DNA of 50,235 bases from IMG/VR virus record IMGVR_UViG_3300021957_000057, positions 1 to 50,235 of that record; one strand, given 5' to 3'. This document shows, one piece after another, positions 7,377 through 18,600 of this stretch. A program made the position numbers and the translations under genes. Positions within the stretch are counted from its first letter, which is position 1. Each line of letters begins with the position of its first letter. This DNA comes from a virus. The notes beneath the pieces are model-generated. The model had not been told where the DNA came from and ran no database searches. It was given only the letters and a program-made list of their open reading frames with translations.

Positions 7377-10300
7377 ATGGCTATTGGTCGAATAAGTGGT
7401 CCACTCTTAAAAGCAAACCTACTTCGTGAGGGAGTGGATCTAGCTTTTGAGAATGACTTATTATATCTAGATGTTACAAACAGTCGCATCGGCATAAACA
7501 ATGCAAGTCCCCAGTATGACCTAGATGTAACCGGAACTACAAGAACAACTAATTTAGAAGTACCAGGCAATGGTGCTTTTGGTGATGTTAGAATCTCTGG
7601 CAACACTGTATCTTCTGTAACAAATCGTCTAACACTAGGTGCAAACAATAATACAGTTTATCAACAAAAATTAGTTATTGATGACTTCGATATCGAAAAC
7701 AATGTTATCAGTACAAACTCTGAAAATACCAATTTACAAATAAATCCAAACGGCACCGGAACTGTTGAAATATACGGTGATACAAATGTCTATGGTAATA
7801 TTACTGCAACTGGAAATATTACAGCTGACGGAAATATTACAATTGGCGATGCAGATACCGACAACGTTATTTTTAATGCAGAAATTGATTCAGATATTAT
7901 TCCTAATGTAACAGACACATACAAGTTAGGTAGTGATCCAGGATTAGGCGGCCAACAGTGGCAAGACACATGGACTAATAACTTTTATGCAGATACTGTA
8001 ACTACTAATAATATTATTGCAGATGGAATTAACTTAGCATTAAGACAGGGCAATATTTATTATGTTGCAGAAAACGGCGACGACACTAATACCGGCGACC
8101 ATACTAACGATCCTCATGCAACTATTAAACATGCATTAAGCCAAGCAAGTGCCGGCGACACAGTCCACATTTATCCAGGAGTGTATGAAGAAATATTTCC
8201 AATGACTATACCAGCCGGTGTAACATTAAAAGGACACAGTCTGCGTAGTGTAAATATTCAACCAACAGCAGGAACAAATACTAACACAGCATTTTTGCTC
8301 AACGGTGAATCTACAATCGAAGATATTACAATTAAAGACTTCTTTGCTCCAGGATATGCTTTTGAGTTTGCAAACAACTTTACAGTAACATCAAGATCAC
8401 CATATATTAGAAATGTAAGTGTAATTACATCAGGAAGTGTAACACCAGCAGACGACCCAAGAGGCTTTGCTCAAGGTGATGCAGGCGGCGGCGCAAAACT
8501 TGACGGCAGTATAGCAAATGCAGCATCAAGAGAAGCAGGATGTTTATTCCATAGTGTAACTTTTATTACGCCTGGAGTAGATGCATTAACTGTTACTAAC
8601 GGTGTTAGAGTAGAATGGTTAAACTGTTTTACTTATTTTGCAAATAGAGGCTTGTATGCACTTAACGGTGCTACAGGATTAAAAGCAGCAGGACAAACAT
8701 CAATAAGAGTTGACGGGCTAGTAGGAACATTTAATGCTGCTGAAACATTTACATACTACGACACTGATGGCGTAACAGCATTAGCCACAGGTACAATTGC
8801 ATCTAAAGATGCAGACGGTAAATTTTATATACCAGGCAACTTAACAGGTTTAGAAACTGCTGCCGAGCGCGGCGGTAAATCTACTACAGCATATGCTGAT
8901 GCTCAGTTAAGCACAACACAGAAGAAATTTGGACAAACAAGTTTATTACTTGACGGCACTGGCGACTACGTTGGAATAACATCACAAGATGACTTTGGCT
9001 TTGGTACTGACGAATTAGAAATAAGTTTTTGGATTTACCATACTAATCCAGGTACTGTCCAAACTATTGTCGACTTTAGAGCAGGTTCAGCAGTTGATTT
9101 AGCACCTATGATATACATTGATGCATCTAATCAACTATTTTATTATACAAATAGCGGAAATCAAATCGCTGGAGCAACAATAAGCGCAAATACTTGGACA
9201 CACATAGCACTGACAAAATCAGGAACAAGTACAAAATTATTTGTTAACGGAACACAATCGGGTGCAACATATACTGACAATCATGATTACGGCACAGCTA
9301 AACCGTTAGTAATTGGATCTATTTTTGACGGCTCAGCAGATTATTTTAACGGTTACATTGACGAATTAAGAGTTTCAAAAGGTGTAGCTAGGTATACTAG
9401 TAATTTTGTTGCTCCAACATCAGAAGAAACAAGTGATACAAATACATCATTGTTATTACACTTTAATGGAACTAATACAGCAACAGTATTTCCAGATGAC
9501 ACTTTAAATTCACAAGACATAAGATTTAGCGGCGGAGCTACAGCTAACTATATAACATTAGCTGATACTACAGACTTTGGCGCCGAAATACGCTCAATTG
9601 CAAGTGCGTGTGTATATGGAAACTACGGAGTAGTAGGCGACGGCAAAGGCGTACTAATGTACCTAGTAAGTCAAAACTTAGCGTACATTGGAACAGGTAA
9701 ATTAACTGACAACGACGAGACAAATGTAATACAAGCAAATGAAGTTAATGAATTAAACGGAGCAAAAGTAAGATATAGCTCAGTTGATCACAAAGGTGAT
9801 TTTAGAGTTGGTGATTTATTCCATATTGATCAATCAACAGGTACTGTAGATTTTACTACATCAGACTTTAATATTGACACTACTGGTGGTATAACTATTA
9901 ATACTGGTGGCAACGTTACTACAATTACTGGTGACAAAATTGAAACAGGTAATTTAAGATTAAGTGGAAACACTATTGAAAGTTTAAGTGGAGATATAAA
10001 CTTAGACGCAGACAGTGGCACTGTTAGAATTAGTTCTTCGAGTGCGCTACAATTGCCAAAAGGCAATACAGCAGCTAGACCTACACCAGCGACAGGTATG
10101 ATCCGTTATAATACCGAAACAAACTTGTATGAAGGTTATGACGGCAACTGGATCGCGCTAAATGGTGTTTATGATTTAGACCTAGATACACGTATAACTG
10201 CAGAATTAACACCAGGCGCAAACGACGGCATAATTAGATTTTATATACAAGATAGTGTAGTAACTACAATCGATGCAGATAAATTAGAAACTCCTAGAAT

Positions 10301-10709
10301 TGAAGTAGACGATATTGTAATTGACGGAAACACTATTGAAGCAACTACGATAAATACTGATTTAGTACTGTCGTCAAATGGAACAGGTGCTGTAGTTATA
10401 GACGATCTTGCATTTAAAGATTCAACTATTACTAATAGAGCAGTAGACGCAGTTACATTATTTGAACAAAGTGGTGCTGGGTATTTTAAAATTGATGGCA
10501 CTAACGGATTTATTGTACCAGTTGGAACAAATGTTGAACGTCCAGCTGCTGCAAATAGAGAAACCGGAATGGTGCGTTACAACACAGAACAAAGATATTT
10601 AGAAATATGGGACGGATTTAGCTGGGTTTCAGTTGCAGGCGCAACAGGCTCAATTAGTTTTGCAGCAGCAGAAGACTTAGCAATTGAATACGTATTAACA
10701 TTAGGATAA
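7377..10709 (+). CDS. Large fibre protein: beta-helix plus LamG-like lectin domain
   Basis: 1110 residues, paralogous to the gene before it (shared N-terminus, IYYVAENGDDTNTGDHTNDP beta-helix from about residue 226, RVEWLNCFTYFANRGLYALN). About residues 505-700 form a LamG/concanavalin-like insert: FGQTSLLLDGTGDYVGI, LEISFWIYHTNPGTVQTIVD, NTWTHIALTKSGTSTKLFVN, GYIDELRVSKGVARYTSNF. This fold binds sugars in many proteins. The late module VRYSSVDHKGDFRVGDLF lies near residue 800, and a RYNTE..YLEIWDGFSW element is at the C-terminus. I infer a glycan-binding tail fibre. The insert is absent from the paralogue, so it was gained or lost as a cassette. Confidence 0.75.
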   Translation: MAIGRISGPLLKANLLREGVDLAFENDLLYLDVTNSRIGINNASPQYDLDVTGTTRTTNLEVPGNGAFGDVRISGNTVSSVTNRLTLGANNNTVYQQKLVIDDFDIENNVISTNSENTNLQINPNGTGTVEIYGDTNVYGNITATGNITADGNITIGDADTDNVIFNAEIDSDIIPNVTDTYKLGSDPGLGGQQWQDTWTNNFYADTVTTNNIIADGINLALRQGNIYYVAENGDDTNTGDHTNDPHATIKHALSQASAGDTVHIYPGVYEEIFPMTIPAGVTLKGHSLRSVNIQPTAGTNTNTAFLLNGESTIEDITIKDFFAPGYAFEFANNFTVTSRSPYIRNVSVITSGSVTPADDPRGFAQGDAGGGAKLDGSIANAASREAGCLFHSVTFITPGVDALTVTNGVRVEWLNCFTYFANRGLYALNGATGLKAAGQTSIRVDGLVGTFNAAETFTYYDTDGVTALATGTIASKDADGKFYIPGNLTGLETAAERGGKSTTAYADAQLSTTQKKFGQTSLLLDGTGDYVGITSQDDFGFGTDELEISFWIYHTNPGTVQTIVDFRAGSAVDLAPMIYIDASNQLFYYTNSGNQIAGATISANTWTHIALTKSGTSTKLFVNGTQSGATYTDNHDYGTAKPLVIGSIFDGSADYFNGYIDELRVSKGVARYTSNFVAPTSEETSDTNTSLLLHFNGTNTATVFPDDTLNSQDIRFSGGATANYITLADTTDFGAEIRSIASACVYGNYGVVGDGKGVLMYLVSQNLAYIGTGKLTDNDETNVIQANEVNELNGAKVRYSSVDHKGDFRVGDLFHIDQSTGTVDFTTSDFNIDTTGGITINTGGNVTTITGDKIETGNLRLSGNTIESLSGDINLDADSGTVRISSSSALQLPKGNTAARPTPATGMIRYNTETNLYEGYDGNWIALNGVYDLDLDTRITAELTPGANDGIIRFYIQDSVVTTIDADKLETPRIEVDDIVIDGNTIEATTINTDLVLSSNGTGAVVIDDLAFKDSTITNRAVDAVTLFEQSGAGYFKIDGTNGFIVPVGTNVERPAAANRETGMVRYNTEQRYLEIWDGFSWVSVAGATGSISFAAAEDLAIEYVLTLG

Positions 10710-10715
10710 GAAACG

Positions 10716-11045
10716 ATGGCAACACAATTTAAAAATAAAGTAGTAAAAGAAATTGGTGAAGTTCCAATACTAGCATTAGAAACTGACGCAGCAACTAGGT
10801 CAACTATAATCGGAATGAACTTAGCTAATTTAACAGATTTTATTGTATATGCTAGTGTGCTAGTTCACGATGATACTAGTGCAGAAGGATACTTTTTAAA
10901 AGATGCTGTTATCCCTCCGAATAGTACTTTGCATGTACTAGCAGCAGGCGAAAAATTGATACTTGCTCCGTCAAATCAGCTATATATAGTAGCTGACCAA
11001 GATGATGCATTAGACGCAGTTATAAGTTACGTAGATATTGTATAA
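10716..11045 (+). CDS. Small beta-sandwich virion protein
   Basis: 109 residues without known catalytic motifs. The pattern (TIIGMNLANLTDFIVYASVL, VIPPNSTLHVLAAGEKLILA, SNQLYIVAD) is that of a small all-beta protein. It is shared in layout with the proteins at 3218 and 20666, so I see a small paralogous family spread through the fibre region. It starts 6 bases after the previous stop, with AGGA inside the end of that gene. Possibly a fibre adaptor or trimerisation unit; function not known. Confidence 0.55.
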   Translation: MATQFKNKVVKEIGEVPILALETDAATRSTIIGMNLANLTDFIVYASVLVHDDTSAEGYFLKDAVIPPNSTLHVLAAGEKLILAPSNQLYIVADQDDALDAVISYVDIV

Positions 11046-11056
11046 GGAATAAAGAT

Positions 11057-11797
11057 ATGTCAAATTACACAGGAATGTCACCAGACACAATGATGGGAGC
11101 AGTGCCCAACAGATTCTTTTACGGTTTACGTAGAACTGATAACGGAGAACTATTTGCTGCTAAATCAGACCAAATGAAAACAACTAACGAACATACAATT
11201 ACAATTAATAATCCTGGCGATCCTGCAAATAACTTTCCTAATTTTGAACAAGGTCAAGACTTCTACGAAGGCAGAGATGTAAATCATAATCTAGTACATG
11301 CAAATTTAAATTACGAACAACTTCGTTGGGATGAAAGAAATATTTCTTACTATGTAGACGATGATGGTGAATTAGTAGCAAGAATAAATCATACATTTAC
11401 TTATGATAATAATTCAAGTACAGATGGTGTTGTAGAATTTAATAAAAATGATTTTGATGTTAGTGTTGCAACCGGCACTAATATATATGGCACCGGTAAT
11501 CGGTATTATGTAGAACGACATGACGGTGCAAGTCCAACTCTTGACCTAGTAGAAGGCGAAACATACATTTTTAGACAAGATGACAGTTCAAATGCTACAC
11601 ACCAATTATTGTTCTCGACAACTCCAAACGGAACGTGGGGCGGCGGCGTAGAATATACTACGGGTGTATCTAAAGAAGGTGTAGCAGGAACTGCAGGTTC
11701 CTACACACAAATAACAGTAGCAGCAAGTGCCCCTGTATTATATTACTATTGCGTTAATCATAGTGGTATGGGTGGCCAGGTAAATACAATTACATAA
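11057..11797 (+). CDS. Virion protein with C-terminal cupredoxin-like module
   Basis: 246 residues. The first 150 have no recognisable domain. The last 100 (from about residue 148, YYVERHDGASPTLDLVEGET) resemble a cupredoxin: a beta strand with YIFRQDDSSNATHQLLFSTT, then the closing loop LYYYCVNHSGMGGQV. His182, Cys232, His235 and Met238 have the order and spacing of a type 1 copper site. The C-x2-H-x2-M loop has the length seen in amicyanin. Similar modules recur in marine phage proteins. Whether copper is bound is unknown; the fold could serve only as a stable beta domain. The gene is co-directional with the fibre genes on both sides. Confidence 0.6.
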   Translation: MSNYTGMSPDTMMGAVPNRFFYGLRRTDNGELFAAKSDQMKTTNEHTITINNPGDPANNFPNFEQGQDFYEGRDVNHNLVHANLNYEQLRWDERNISYYVDDDGELVARINHTFTYDNNSSTDGVVEFNKNDFDVSVATGTNIYGTGNRYYVERHDGASPTLDLVEGETYIFRQDDSSNATHQLLFSTTPNGTWGGGVEYTTGVSKEGVAGTAGSYTQITVAASAPVLYYYCVNHSGMGGQVNTIT

Positions 11798-11816
11798 TTA
11801 GTGAACAGGAAAGATA

Positions 11817-14800
11817 ATGGCAGATTTTTTATTAGACAGAATTAGATTTAAATGGAGAGCCGGTTGGGTATCTGGCACCGTGTACACTAAAGATGACGTA
11901 CTTTACTATAAAGGTAGAGTATATGTTTGTTTAGTTGGACACACAGCTGGCTCAGATATAAGAACTGATATTTCAAAATGGGACTTAATGTTTGCTGGGC
12001 AAGAATGGAAAGGCGACTGGCAATCTGGTGTTAATTACGGTATCGGTAACATTGTAAAGTTTAATGGTTATGTCTATAGATGTATATCTAATCACACTAG
12101 TGTTGTTGTAGTAAATATAGGATTGCCGGGTGATATTAATAACTGGACTCTCCTTGCTACTACCTATGATTGGAAAAATACATGGACAACTGGAGTTTAT
12201 TATAATTTAGGTGATGTTGTTAGATATAACGGTACTGTTTACATTTGTACAACTAAACATCAATCTGCGCTTGACTTTATACTTGGTTTAGAAGATGACC
12301 AAGCTAGTTGGACCACTGTTGTTACTTCTGATTATTGGGCAACAGATTGGGTTAATGATTCGAGATATACAGTAAACGATATTGTTAGATACGGCGGAAT
12401 TGTTTATAGGTGTACCGAAGGACATACTAGTGCAAGTACTACAACTTTAGGTTTAGAAAATGATCAATCAAAATGGGAAACTGTTTTAGATGGTATTGAA
12501 TATAAAACAACATGGAATACTGGCACTACATATAAATTAAATGATATTGTTAAAATAGATTCCTACTTATATATTTGTACAACTAATCATACTGCAAACA
12601 TATTTACTGACGAGCGTGCTAATTGGCAAATATGGATTCCCGGACTTGGCTACGAACAGTTATGGGAAGTTGCTGCAACGTATAACCAAGGAGATATAGT
12701 TTTATATGGTGGTTACACATATGCTGCATTACAAGAAAATACAGGAGTAAAGCCATCTGTTGACGGATTAGTTCAAGATTCAGGTAACTGGGAACTTATT
12801 ACAACCGGATATAGTCATAAAGGTGAATGGCAACTTGCTACTGAGTATCTAACCGGCGATGTAGTTAGACACGGAGGATACTTATATGTTGCTATAGGTG
12901 ATAGCACAGACAGTTATCCTGATACAGAAGTAGGCGCTTGGAAAGTAGTAATACCAGGATTTAAATTTAGAGCAGAGTGGACAGATGCAGCAACATACTA
13001 TCCAGGTGACATTGTTACATATGTAGGAACAGCGTATACTTGTATTTCAAGACATGTAGCAACATCGTCAGGTAGCAGACCCGACCTTGATCAAGACTAT
13101 ACACAAGAAAATTTTTGGGAACTTATATCTAAAGGTAGTGCTAATAACGTTCTTGCAGCAGTTGGAGATATGAGAGTATACGAATCTAATATAACTAATC
13201 TTGCAATTGGAACTCCAGGACAGGTTACTAAAATTGTAAATGACTTACCTAGTTTCCAAGACTTTGGTGTAGTTGATAACGTATACTTTGTTGGAGTAAA
13301 TGGAAGTGATACTGACGGATTTGGTTTTACTGAAAATGCTCCCTTTAGGACAGTAAGATTTGCATGTGCATATATACTACAAGACCCGGGTACTAGATCG
13401 CCCGCTACTGTTTATATTAAGACTGGAGTTTTTGAAGAAATTTTACCAATTAGTGTTCCTGCTGATGTAGCATTAGTAGGTGACGAATTAAGAAGTACTG
13501 TGATAACACCAGCAGCTGGATTTGAAGAATCTAACATGTTTTACGTTAGAAACGGCACCGGTATAAGAAATATGACTCTACGAGGATTATCAGGTACACT
13601 AGGATCTCAAAATCAATACTTAACACGTCGACCTTCTGCAGGAGCTTATGTAAGTTTAGATCCGGGCACAGGCACAACTGACAGCTCAGTGCAAATTACA
13701 AATAAATCACCATATATACAAAATGTAACAACGTTTGGTACTGGCTGTGTAGGTATGAAAGTTGACGGCAGTTTGCATGATAGCGGAAACAGATCAATTG
13801 TTGCAAACGACTTTACACAAGTACTAGACGACGGAATCGGCGTATGGATTACAAATGGAGGTCTATCAGAATTAGTGTCGGTATTTACATACTACAACCA
13901 TATTGGATATCTAGCAGAAAACGGTGGAAAGATGCGAGCCACAAACGGTAACAACTCGTATGGAACATACGGCAGTGTTTCTGAAGGAATTACAGACGGT
14001 ATAACTCCAATTTATGCTAGTGTTAATAATCAATCACAAGAAGCACAATTTGGAGTAATTCATAACAACGGTAACGAAATAATGGCAGTTTCTTACAGTC
14101 ATGCTGGACAAGGATATTCTTCTGCAACGCTTAATATTGCAGGTTCTGGTGCAAGTGCTAGTTTGACAATGAGTGATTTTAGAGACGGCGCAGTAAGTAA
14201 TGTTAGAATTAGTCCTCCAGGAGACAGTTCAACACCAGGCGGATTAAATTATACAAATATTGTAGGCGAAGCACAAACGGGCGACACTACAAGTATAACA
14301 CTTGATAATGGAGATCTGCAAACTGATGCTGCAAAATATCAAGGACAATTTATTTTTATTACAGGCGGTGCTGGTATAGGACAATATGGTGTTATAGATA
14401 CATATACTCCGGGTACAAAAATTGCAACAATTGTAAAACATAGTGATGGCACAGCTGGCTGGGATAGAATTAGTAGTAATTACGCAATTGCTACAGAATT
14501 AAATTTAACAACTCGTTATCAAATTGAACCGAGAGTTGTATTTTCTGCTCCAGGATCAGGAACAAGAGCATGGGGAAGAGCTGTTTTAGAAAGTAGTAGA
14601 ATTACAGGTATAAACATTTATGATCCTGGATCAGGCTATACAACACCTCCTACAATTACTGTTACAGACAACGAAGAAACAATTGATGCACAATTTGATG
14701 TTTTTATAAATGACGGTGTATTAGGATTGCCTACATTTGGTAATCGAGGCGTAGGATATATTAGATCAACTGGAACAATCACTGGCGACGGATTTGCAGA

Positions 14801-15620
14801 ACTATATCAAACAGGAAATGTTATAACGGTAAGTAATCTTATAAGATTACCAGGACCGGGTGATAACTTTTATATCAACGGTATAGATGATGTAATTTAT
14901 AAATTAACAAAAATAGAAAGTGTATCAGGAACCGAACCTAGTTTATCTGCAACAATCAGAGTATTTCCTACAATCGGTATAGAAGAATCTCCTGCACACA
15001 ATGCTGGAATTTCTATTAGACAAGATTATAGTCAAGTACGATTAACTGGACATGACTTTTTAGATGTAGGTTCAGGTAATGTTAGTAGTACTCGCTACCC
15101 ACAATTATATGTAGATGGCATAGATAGTTTAAACGCTCCACAGCAGCAAAACGAAGCAGTTGAATCTGGCGGCGGACGAGTATTTTACACAAGTACTGAC
15201 CAAGATGGTAACTTTAGAGTTGGTGAATTATTTGAAGTAGAACAAAGTACCGGTATTGTAACTATTGATGCTTCGCAGTTTGATTTAACTGGACTTACTG
15301 AACTAAGTTTAGGCGGAATACAAGTTGGCGGCAGTGCTGTTGTTATTAAAGAGTTTAGTAAAGAAAGTACATTTATTGCAAACAGTAATAATATTGTACC
15401 TACACAGGCTGCTATTATAAAATACTTGAACGGTAAGATTACTGGTGGTAGTTCAAATGCAACAACTAGTAAAATAACTGCTGGACAGGTTACCGCATCA
15501 AATAACGACATAGGTTCAACTGGCACAGTAATTAATGTGCCAGTACAAGTAAATTTCACTGGTGGAGTTAGTGGTGACTTACTAGCACACCAATTATTCA
15601 GAATACAATCAAATAGATAA
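11817..15620 (+). CDS. Giant fibre protein with eight N-terminal carbohydrate-binding-like repeats
   Basis: 1267 residues. Residues 8-440 hold eight repeats of about 50 residues with the pattern W..g..Y..gDiV.y.G..Y.C...H (for example YDWKNTWTTGVYYNLGDVVR). This is the signature layout of CBM5/12 chitin-binding type domains. A beta-helix domain begins near residue 488 (VYFVGVNGSDTDGFGFTENA, VALVGDELRSTVITPAAG). Two loop modules near 830-960 follow (YSSATLNIAGSGASASLTM, YDPGSGYTTPPTITVTDNEE). Residues 1121-1140 encode the GGRVFYTSTDQDGNFRVGEL element. I infer a sugar-binding side or tail fibre. It is paralogous to the next gene over its whole length. Confidence 0.75.
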   Translation: MADFLLDRIRFKWRAGWVSGTVYTKDDVLYYKGRVYVCLVGHTAGSDIRTDISKWDLMFAGQEWKGDWQSGVNYGIGNIVKFNGYVYRCISNHTSVVVVNIGLPGDINNWTLLATTYDWKNTWTTGVYYNLGDVVRYNGTVYICTTKHQSALDFILGLEDDQASWTTVVTSDYWATDWVNDSRYTVNDIVRYGGIVYRCTEGHTSASTTTLGLENDQSKWETVLDGIEYKTTWNTGTTYKLNDIVKIDSYLYICTTNHTANIFTDERANWQIWIPGLGYEQLWEVAATYNQGDIVLYGGYTYAALQENTGVKPSVDGLVQDSGNWELITTGYSHKGEWQLATEYLTGDVVRHGGYLYVAIGDSTDSYPDTEVGAWKVVIPGFKFRAEWTDAATYYPGDIVTYVGTAYTCISRHVATSSGSRPDLDQDYTQENFWELISKGSANNVLAAVGDMRVYESNITNLAIGTPGQVTKIVNDLPSFQDFGVVDNVYFVGVNGSDTDGFGFTENAPFRTVRFACAYILQDPGTRSPATVYIKTGVFEEILPISVPADVALVGDELRSTVITPAAGFEESNMFYVRNGTGIRNMTLRGLSGTLGSQNQYLTRRPSAGAYVSLDPGTGTTDSSVQITNKSPYIQNVTTFGTGCVGMKVDGSLHDSGNRSIVANDFTQVLDDGIGVWITNGGLSELVSVFTYYNHIGYLAENGGKMRATNGNNSYGTYGSVSEGITDGITPIYASVNNQSQEAQFGVIHNNGNEIMAVSYSHAGQGYSSATLNIAGSGASASLTMSDFRDGAVSNVRISPPGDSSTPGGLNYTNIVGEAQTGDTTSITLDNGDLQTDAAKYQGQFIFITGGAGIGQYGVIDTYTPGTKIATIVKHSDGTAGWDRISSNYAIATELNLTTRYQIEPRVVFSAPGSGTRAWGRAVLESSRITGINIYDPGSGYTTPPTITVTDNEETIDAQFDVFINDGVLGLPTFGNRGVGYIRSTGTITGDGFAELYQTGNVITVSNLIRLPGPGDNFYINGIDDVIYKLTKIESVSGTEPSLSATIRVFPTIGIEESPAHNAGISIRQDYSQVRLTGHDFLDVGSGNVSSTRYPQLYVDGIDSLNAPQQQNEAVESGGGRVFYTSTDQDGNFRVGELFEVEQSTGIVTIDASQFDLTGLTELSLGGIQVGGSAVVIKEFSKESTFIANSNNIVPTQAAIIKYLNGKITGGSSNATTSKITAGQVTASNNDIGSTGTVINVPVQVNFTGGVSGDLLAHQLFRIQSNR
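15171..15233 (+). repeat. 63-bp perfect direct repeat, copy 1
   Basis: These 63 bases are identical, including third codon positions, to 20207-20269 in the paralogous gene, while the flanks have diverged. They encode GGRVFYTSTDQDGNFRVGEL plus F. Confidence 0.9.
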
Positions 15621-15623
15621 ATA
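15616..15623 (+). promoter_or_regulatory. T4-type late promoter
   Basis: GATAAATA overlaps the stop codon of the first repeat-bearing fibre gene and lies 24 bases before the next start. Confidence 0.6.
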
Positions 15624-15646
15624 TATTAAATAGAGCGGAGTTTTAA

Positions 15647-18600
15647 ATGGCTGAATTTAAATTAGGTAGAATTAGATTTATATGGAAGGGTGCTTGGACA
15701 GGCACAACCGTATACTACAAAGACGACATCGTAAAGCATGGCGGTAGTACTTTTGTATGTACTACAGGATACACAAGTTCAAGTAATTTTGATACTGACT
15801 TCGCTACCTACTGGGACAAACTTGCCGATGGTCAAGAATGGAAAGGCGACTGGACAAACGCAACTGTTTATAAAATAAATGATATCGTAAAATATGGTGG
15901 TTATTTATATGTTGCAAATACAGCCCACACTGCTAATACGTTACTTGAAAATGATCAGTCTAAATGGGATCTTTACGCTGAAGGTTTTGATTGGAAAAAC
16001 ACCTGGGCAACTGGTACACATTATAAAGTCAACGATATTGCAAAATATAATGGTATAACTTATCTGTGTATTACAGCACATACTAGTGCTGCAACAGACG
16101 CATTAGGTTTAGAAGCAGATCAAGGCAACTGGCAGAAATTTACCGACGGTTTACAATGGCAAAGCGATTGGGCTATTAATACTAGATATCGTGTAAATGA
16201 TGTTGTTAAGTATGGCGGACAACTTTATGTTGTTAATACTGGACACACTAGTGCTGCAACAATTACATTAGGACTAGAAGCAGATCAAGCTAAGTTTGAT
16301 TATATGCACAAAGGCATCGAGTACAAAGGTACTTTTGCATCTAGTACACGTTATAAAGCAAATGACGTTGTTAAGTCGGGCGGCGGACTTTGGATATGTG
16401 TAACACCATACACTAGCCAAGATAGAATTAGTCAAGACGAAGCAAATTGGGCACAGTTTGTTGAAGGTCTAGAATTTGAAGACAGTTGGAATCCTACTAA
16501 AAATTATGATGTGGGCGATATTGTAACATACGGTGGTTACACATATGTTGCTAAAACTAACCATGTTGAAAAGCGTCCAACTGCTGAAGCAGCAGACTGG
16601 GACTTGTTCAATACTGGTTTCCGTTTTGTAGGTGAATGGGGCGATGATAGCTCACTAGAAGATTATCTAGTAGGCGATGTAATTAGACATAGCGGATTTA
16701 CTTATGTATGTACAACTGATCATCAAAACCAAGAACCACCAAATGCAACATATTGGGAAAAATTAAACGAAGGCTTTAAATGGAAAGGCGACTGGACTGA
16801 TGCTACATCATACGATTTAGGTGACGTAGTTGAGTATAACAGCAGCTCATATGTTGCTGTTGCAAAACACACATCCGATGAAACTGTTGCTCAAAACAGA
16901 CCAGACCAAGATACAAACGGTTCTGAATGGAACTTAATGGCAGGTGGTCCTGAAAATAATGTAATGACTACTGATGGCGACATGGTTTACTATAGTGGCT
17001 CTGGCCCAGCTAGATTGCCTGTAGGACAAGTAGGACAAATTCTACGTGTAAATTCTTTAGCCACAGCACCTGAATGGGGCTTCTATGGCGCTATTGATAA
17101 TGTTGTTTACGTTGACATTAACGGAACAGACGGCGCAGCACCTAGCTTTGGTACAACTATTGATAGACCGTTTAAAACTATTAAACATGCAGCGTATAAT
17201 ATTGAAAATGGATATTTACGTCCAAATGCTCGCAAGCTAATTCAATTAAATGCGGCATTTATTGCAGACGAAACAGTAGAATGGGTAGATGCACAAGTTA
17301 CAGCAAATGCTGGCAGTCCATTTACTAATGCGTTTACTTATGATAAAGCAGCTTGGAGAGTATATGTAGGACGTTTAGTTTCGGCACTACTTTATGATTT
17401 AGGCCATAGTGGCAACGAAGAATCACGCAAACTAACATTAGCAATTTATAATGCTGCTGACGTTACAGGTAAAACAGCAGAATTTGTTGCAACAATAGAG
17501 TATGCAGAAACAGTTATAGATGCTATAATAAGTAATGTTGCACCAGCAGCTATATTTGGATCATTGACTAGACATACTGATGTAACACTTATAGAAGAAT
17601 CAGGAGCGCAAACTTTTATTGGCAATCTTATTGATATTCTTACAGATGCAGTAACAGCAGGTGATACTACTGGAGTACCTGCAGAATCACAACCACAAAA
17701 TACTATACTTGTAAAAACTGGACAATTTACTGAAGTAGGACCGATTGTTGTACCTAAAAACACAGCAATCGTCGGTGACGAATTGCGCTCTACTAAAATT
17801 AGTCCGGCTGGTAGTTTGGTAGCAAATGCAGACGTAGCATATAGTTTAGATGGAATTTCTAGACTACAAGCAGTTATGAGTCTTGCTGTTACTAACCCTG
17901 CTGGTATTACTAAATCCACAGGTAATGCACTAGACCCGATTGCAACACATGTTGTGGGATCCGGTGCTGCTGGTACAGCAGCCGCTGGTATTGTACAAGA
18001 TATATATGATCATATTGATTTTGAAATTAATGCTACAGGAACTAAACCAACACTAGCAGGTAGTAATGCTCCTTTAACATCTACAGACTATACATATGCA
18101 ATTGAATCTATTGAAGCAAATAGAGAATTTTTGAAAGCAGAAGTATTAGCATACATTGCAGTTACATATCCTTTATACGTTTATGATACAGCAGCATGTG
18201 CTAGAGATGTTGATCGTTATATTGATGCAGTAAAATATGATTTGCTGTATACAGGAAATTATAAAGCAATCAGAGCCGCAACAGCATATGTAAATTCAGT
18301 ATCAGGTTCGACACTTAAAGATTTGTTTTATGTTAGAAACGGAACTGGTCTAAGAAATTGTACACTAACCGGTTTGACTGGATCACTAGGTGCTGCTAAC
18401 GCATACGGAACTAAACGTCCTACAGCAGGCGCATTTGTAAGTTTAGATCCGGGTTTTGGTACAGCAGACGAACACGCTTGGATTACTAATAAATCACCAT
18501 ATGTACAAAACGTAACAACATTTGGTACTGGTTGTATAGGTATGAAAGTTGACGGCGACTTACACGCAGGAGGCAACGACTCAATTGTTGCAAACGACTT

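Noticed and set aside
17446-17919. 157-codon minus-strand ORF antisense to the second giant fibre gene
   Set aside because: It is low in charged residues and rich in V, A, S and T, as expected for the complement of the fibre codons. It has no ribosome binding site and no recognisable motif.
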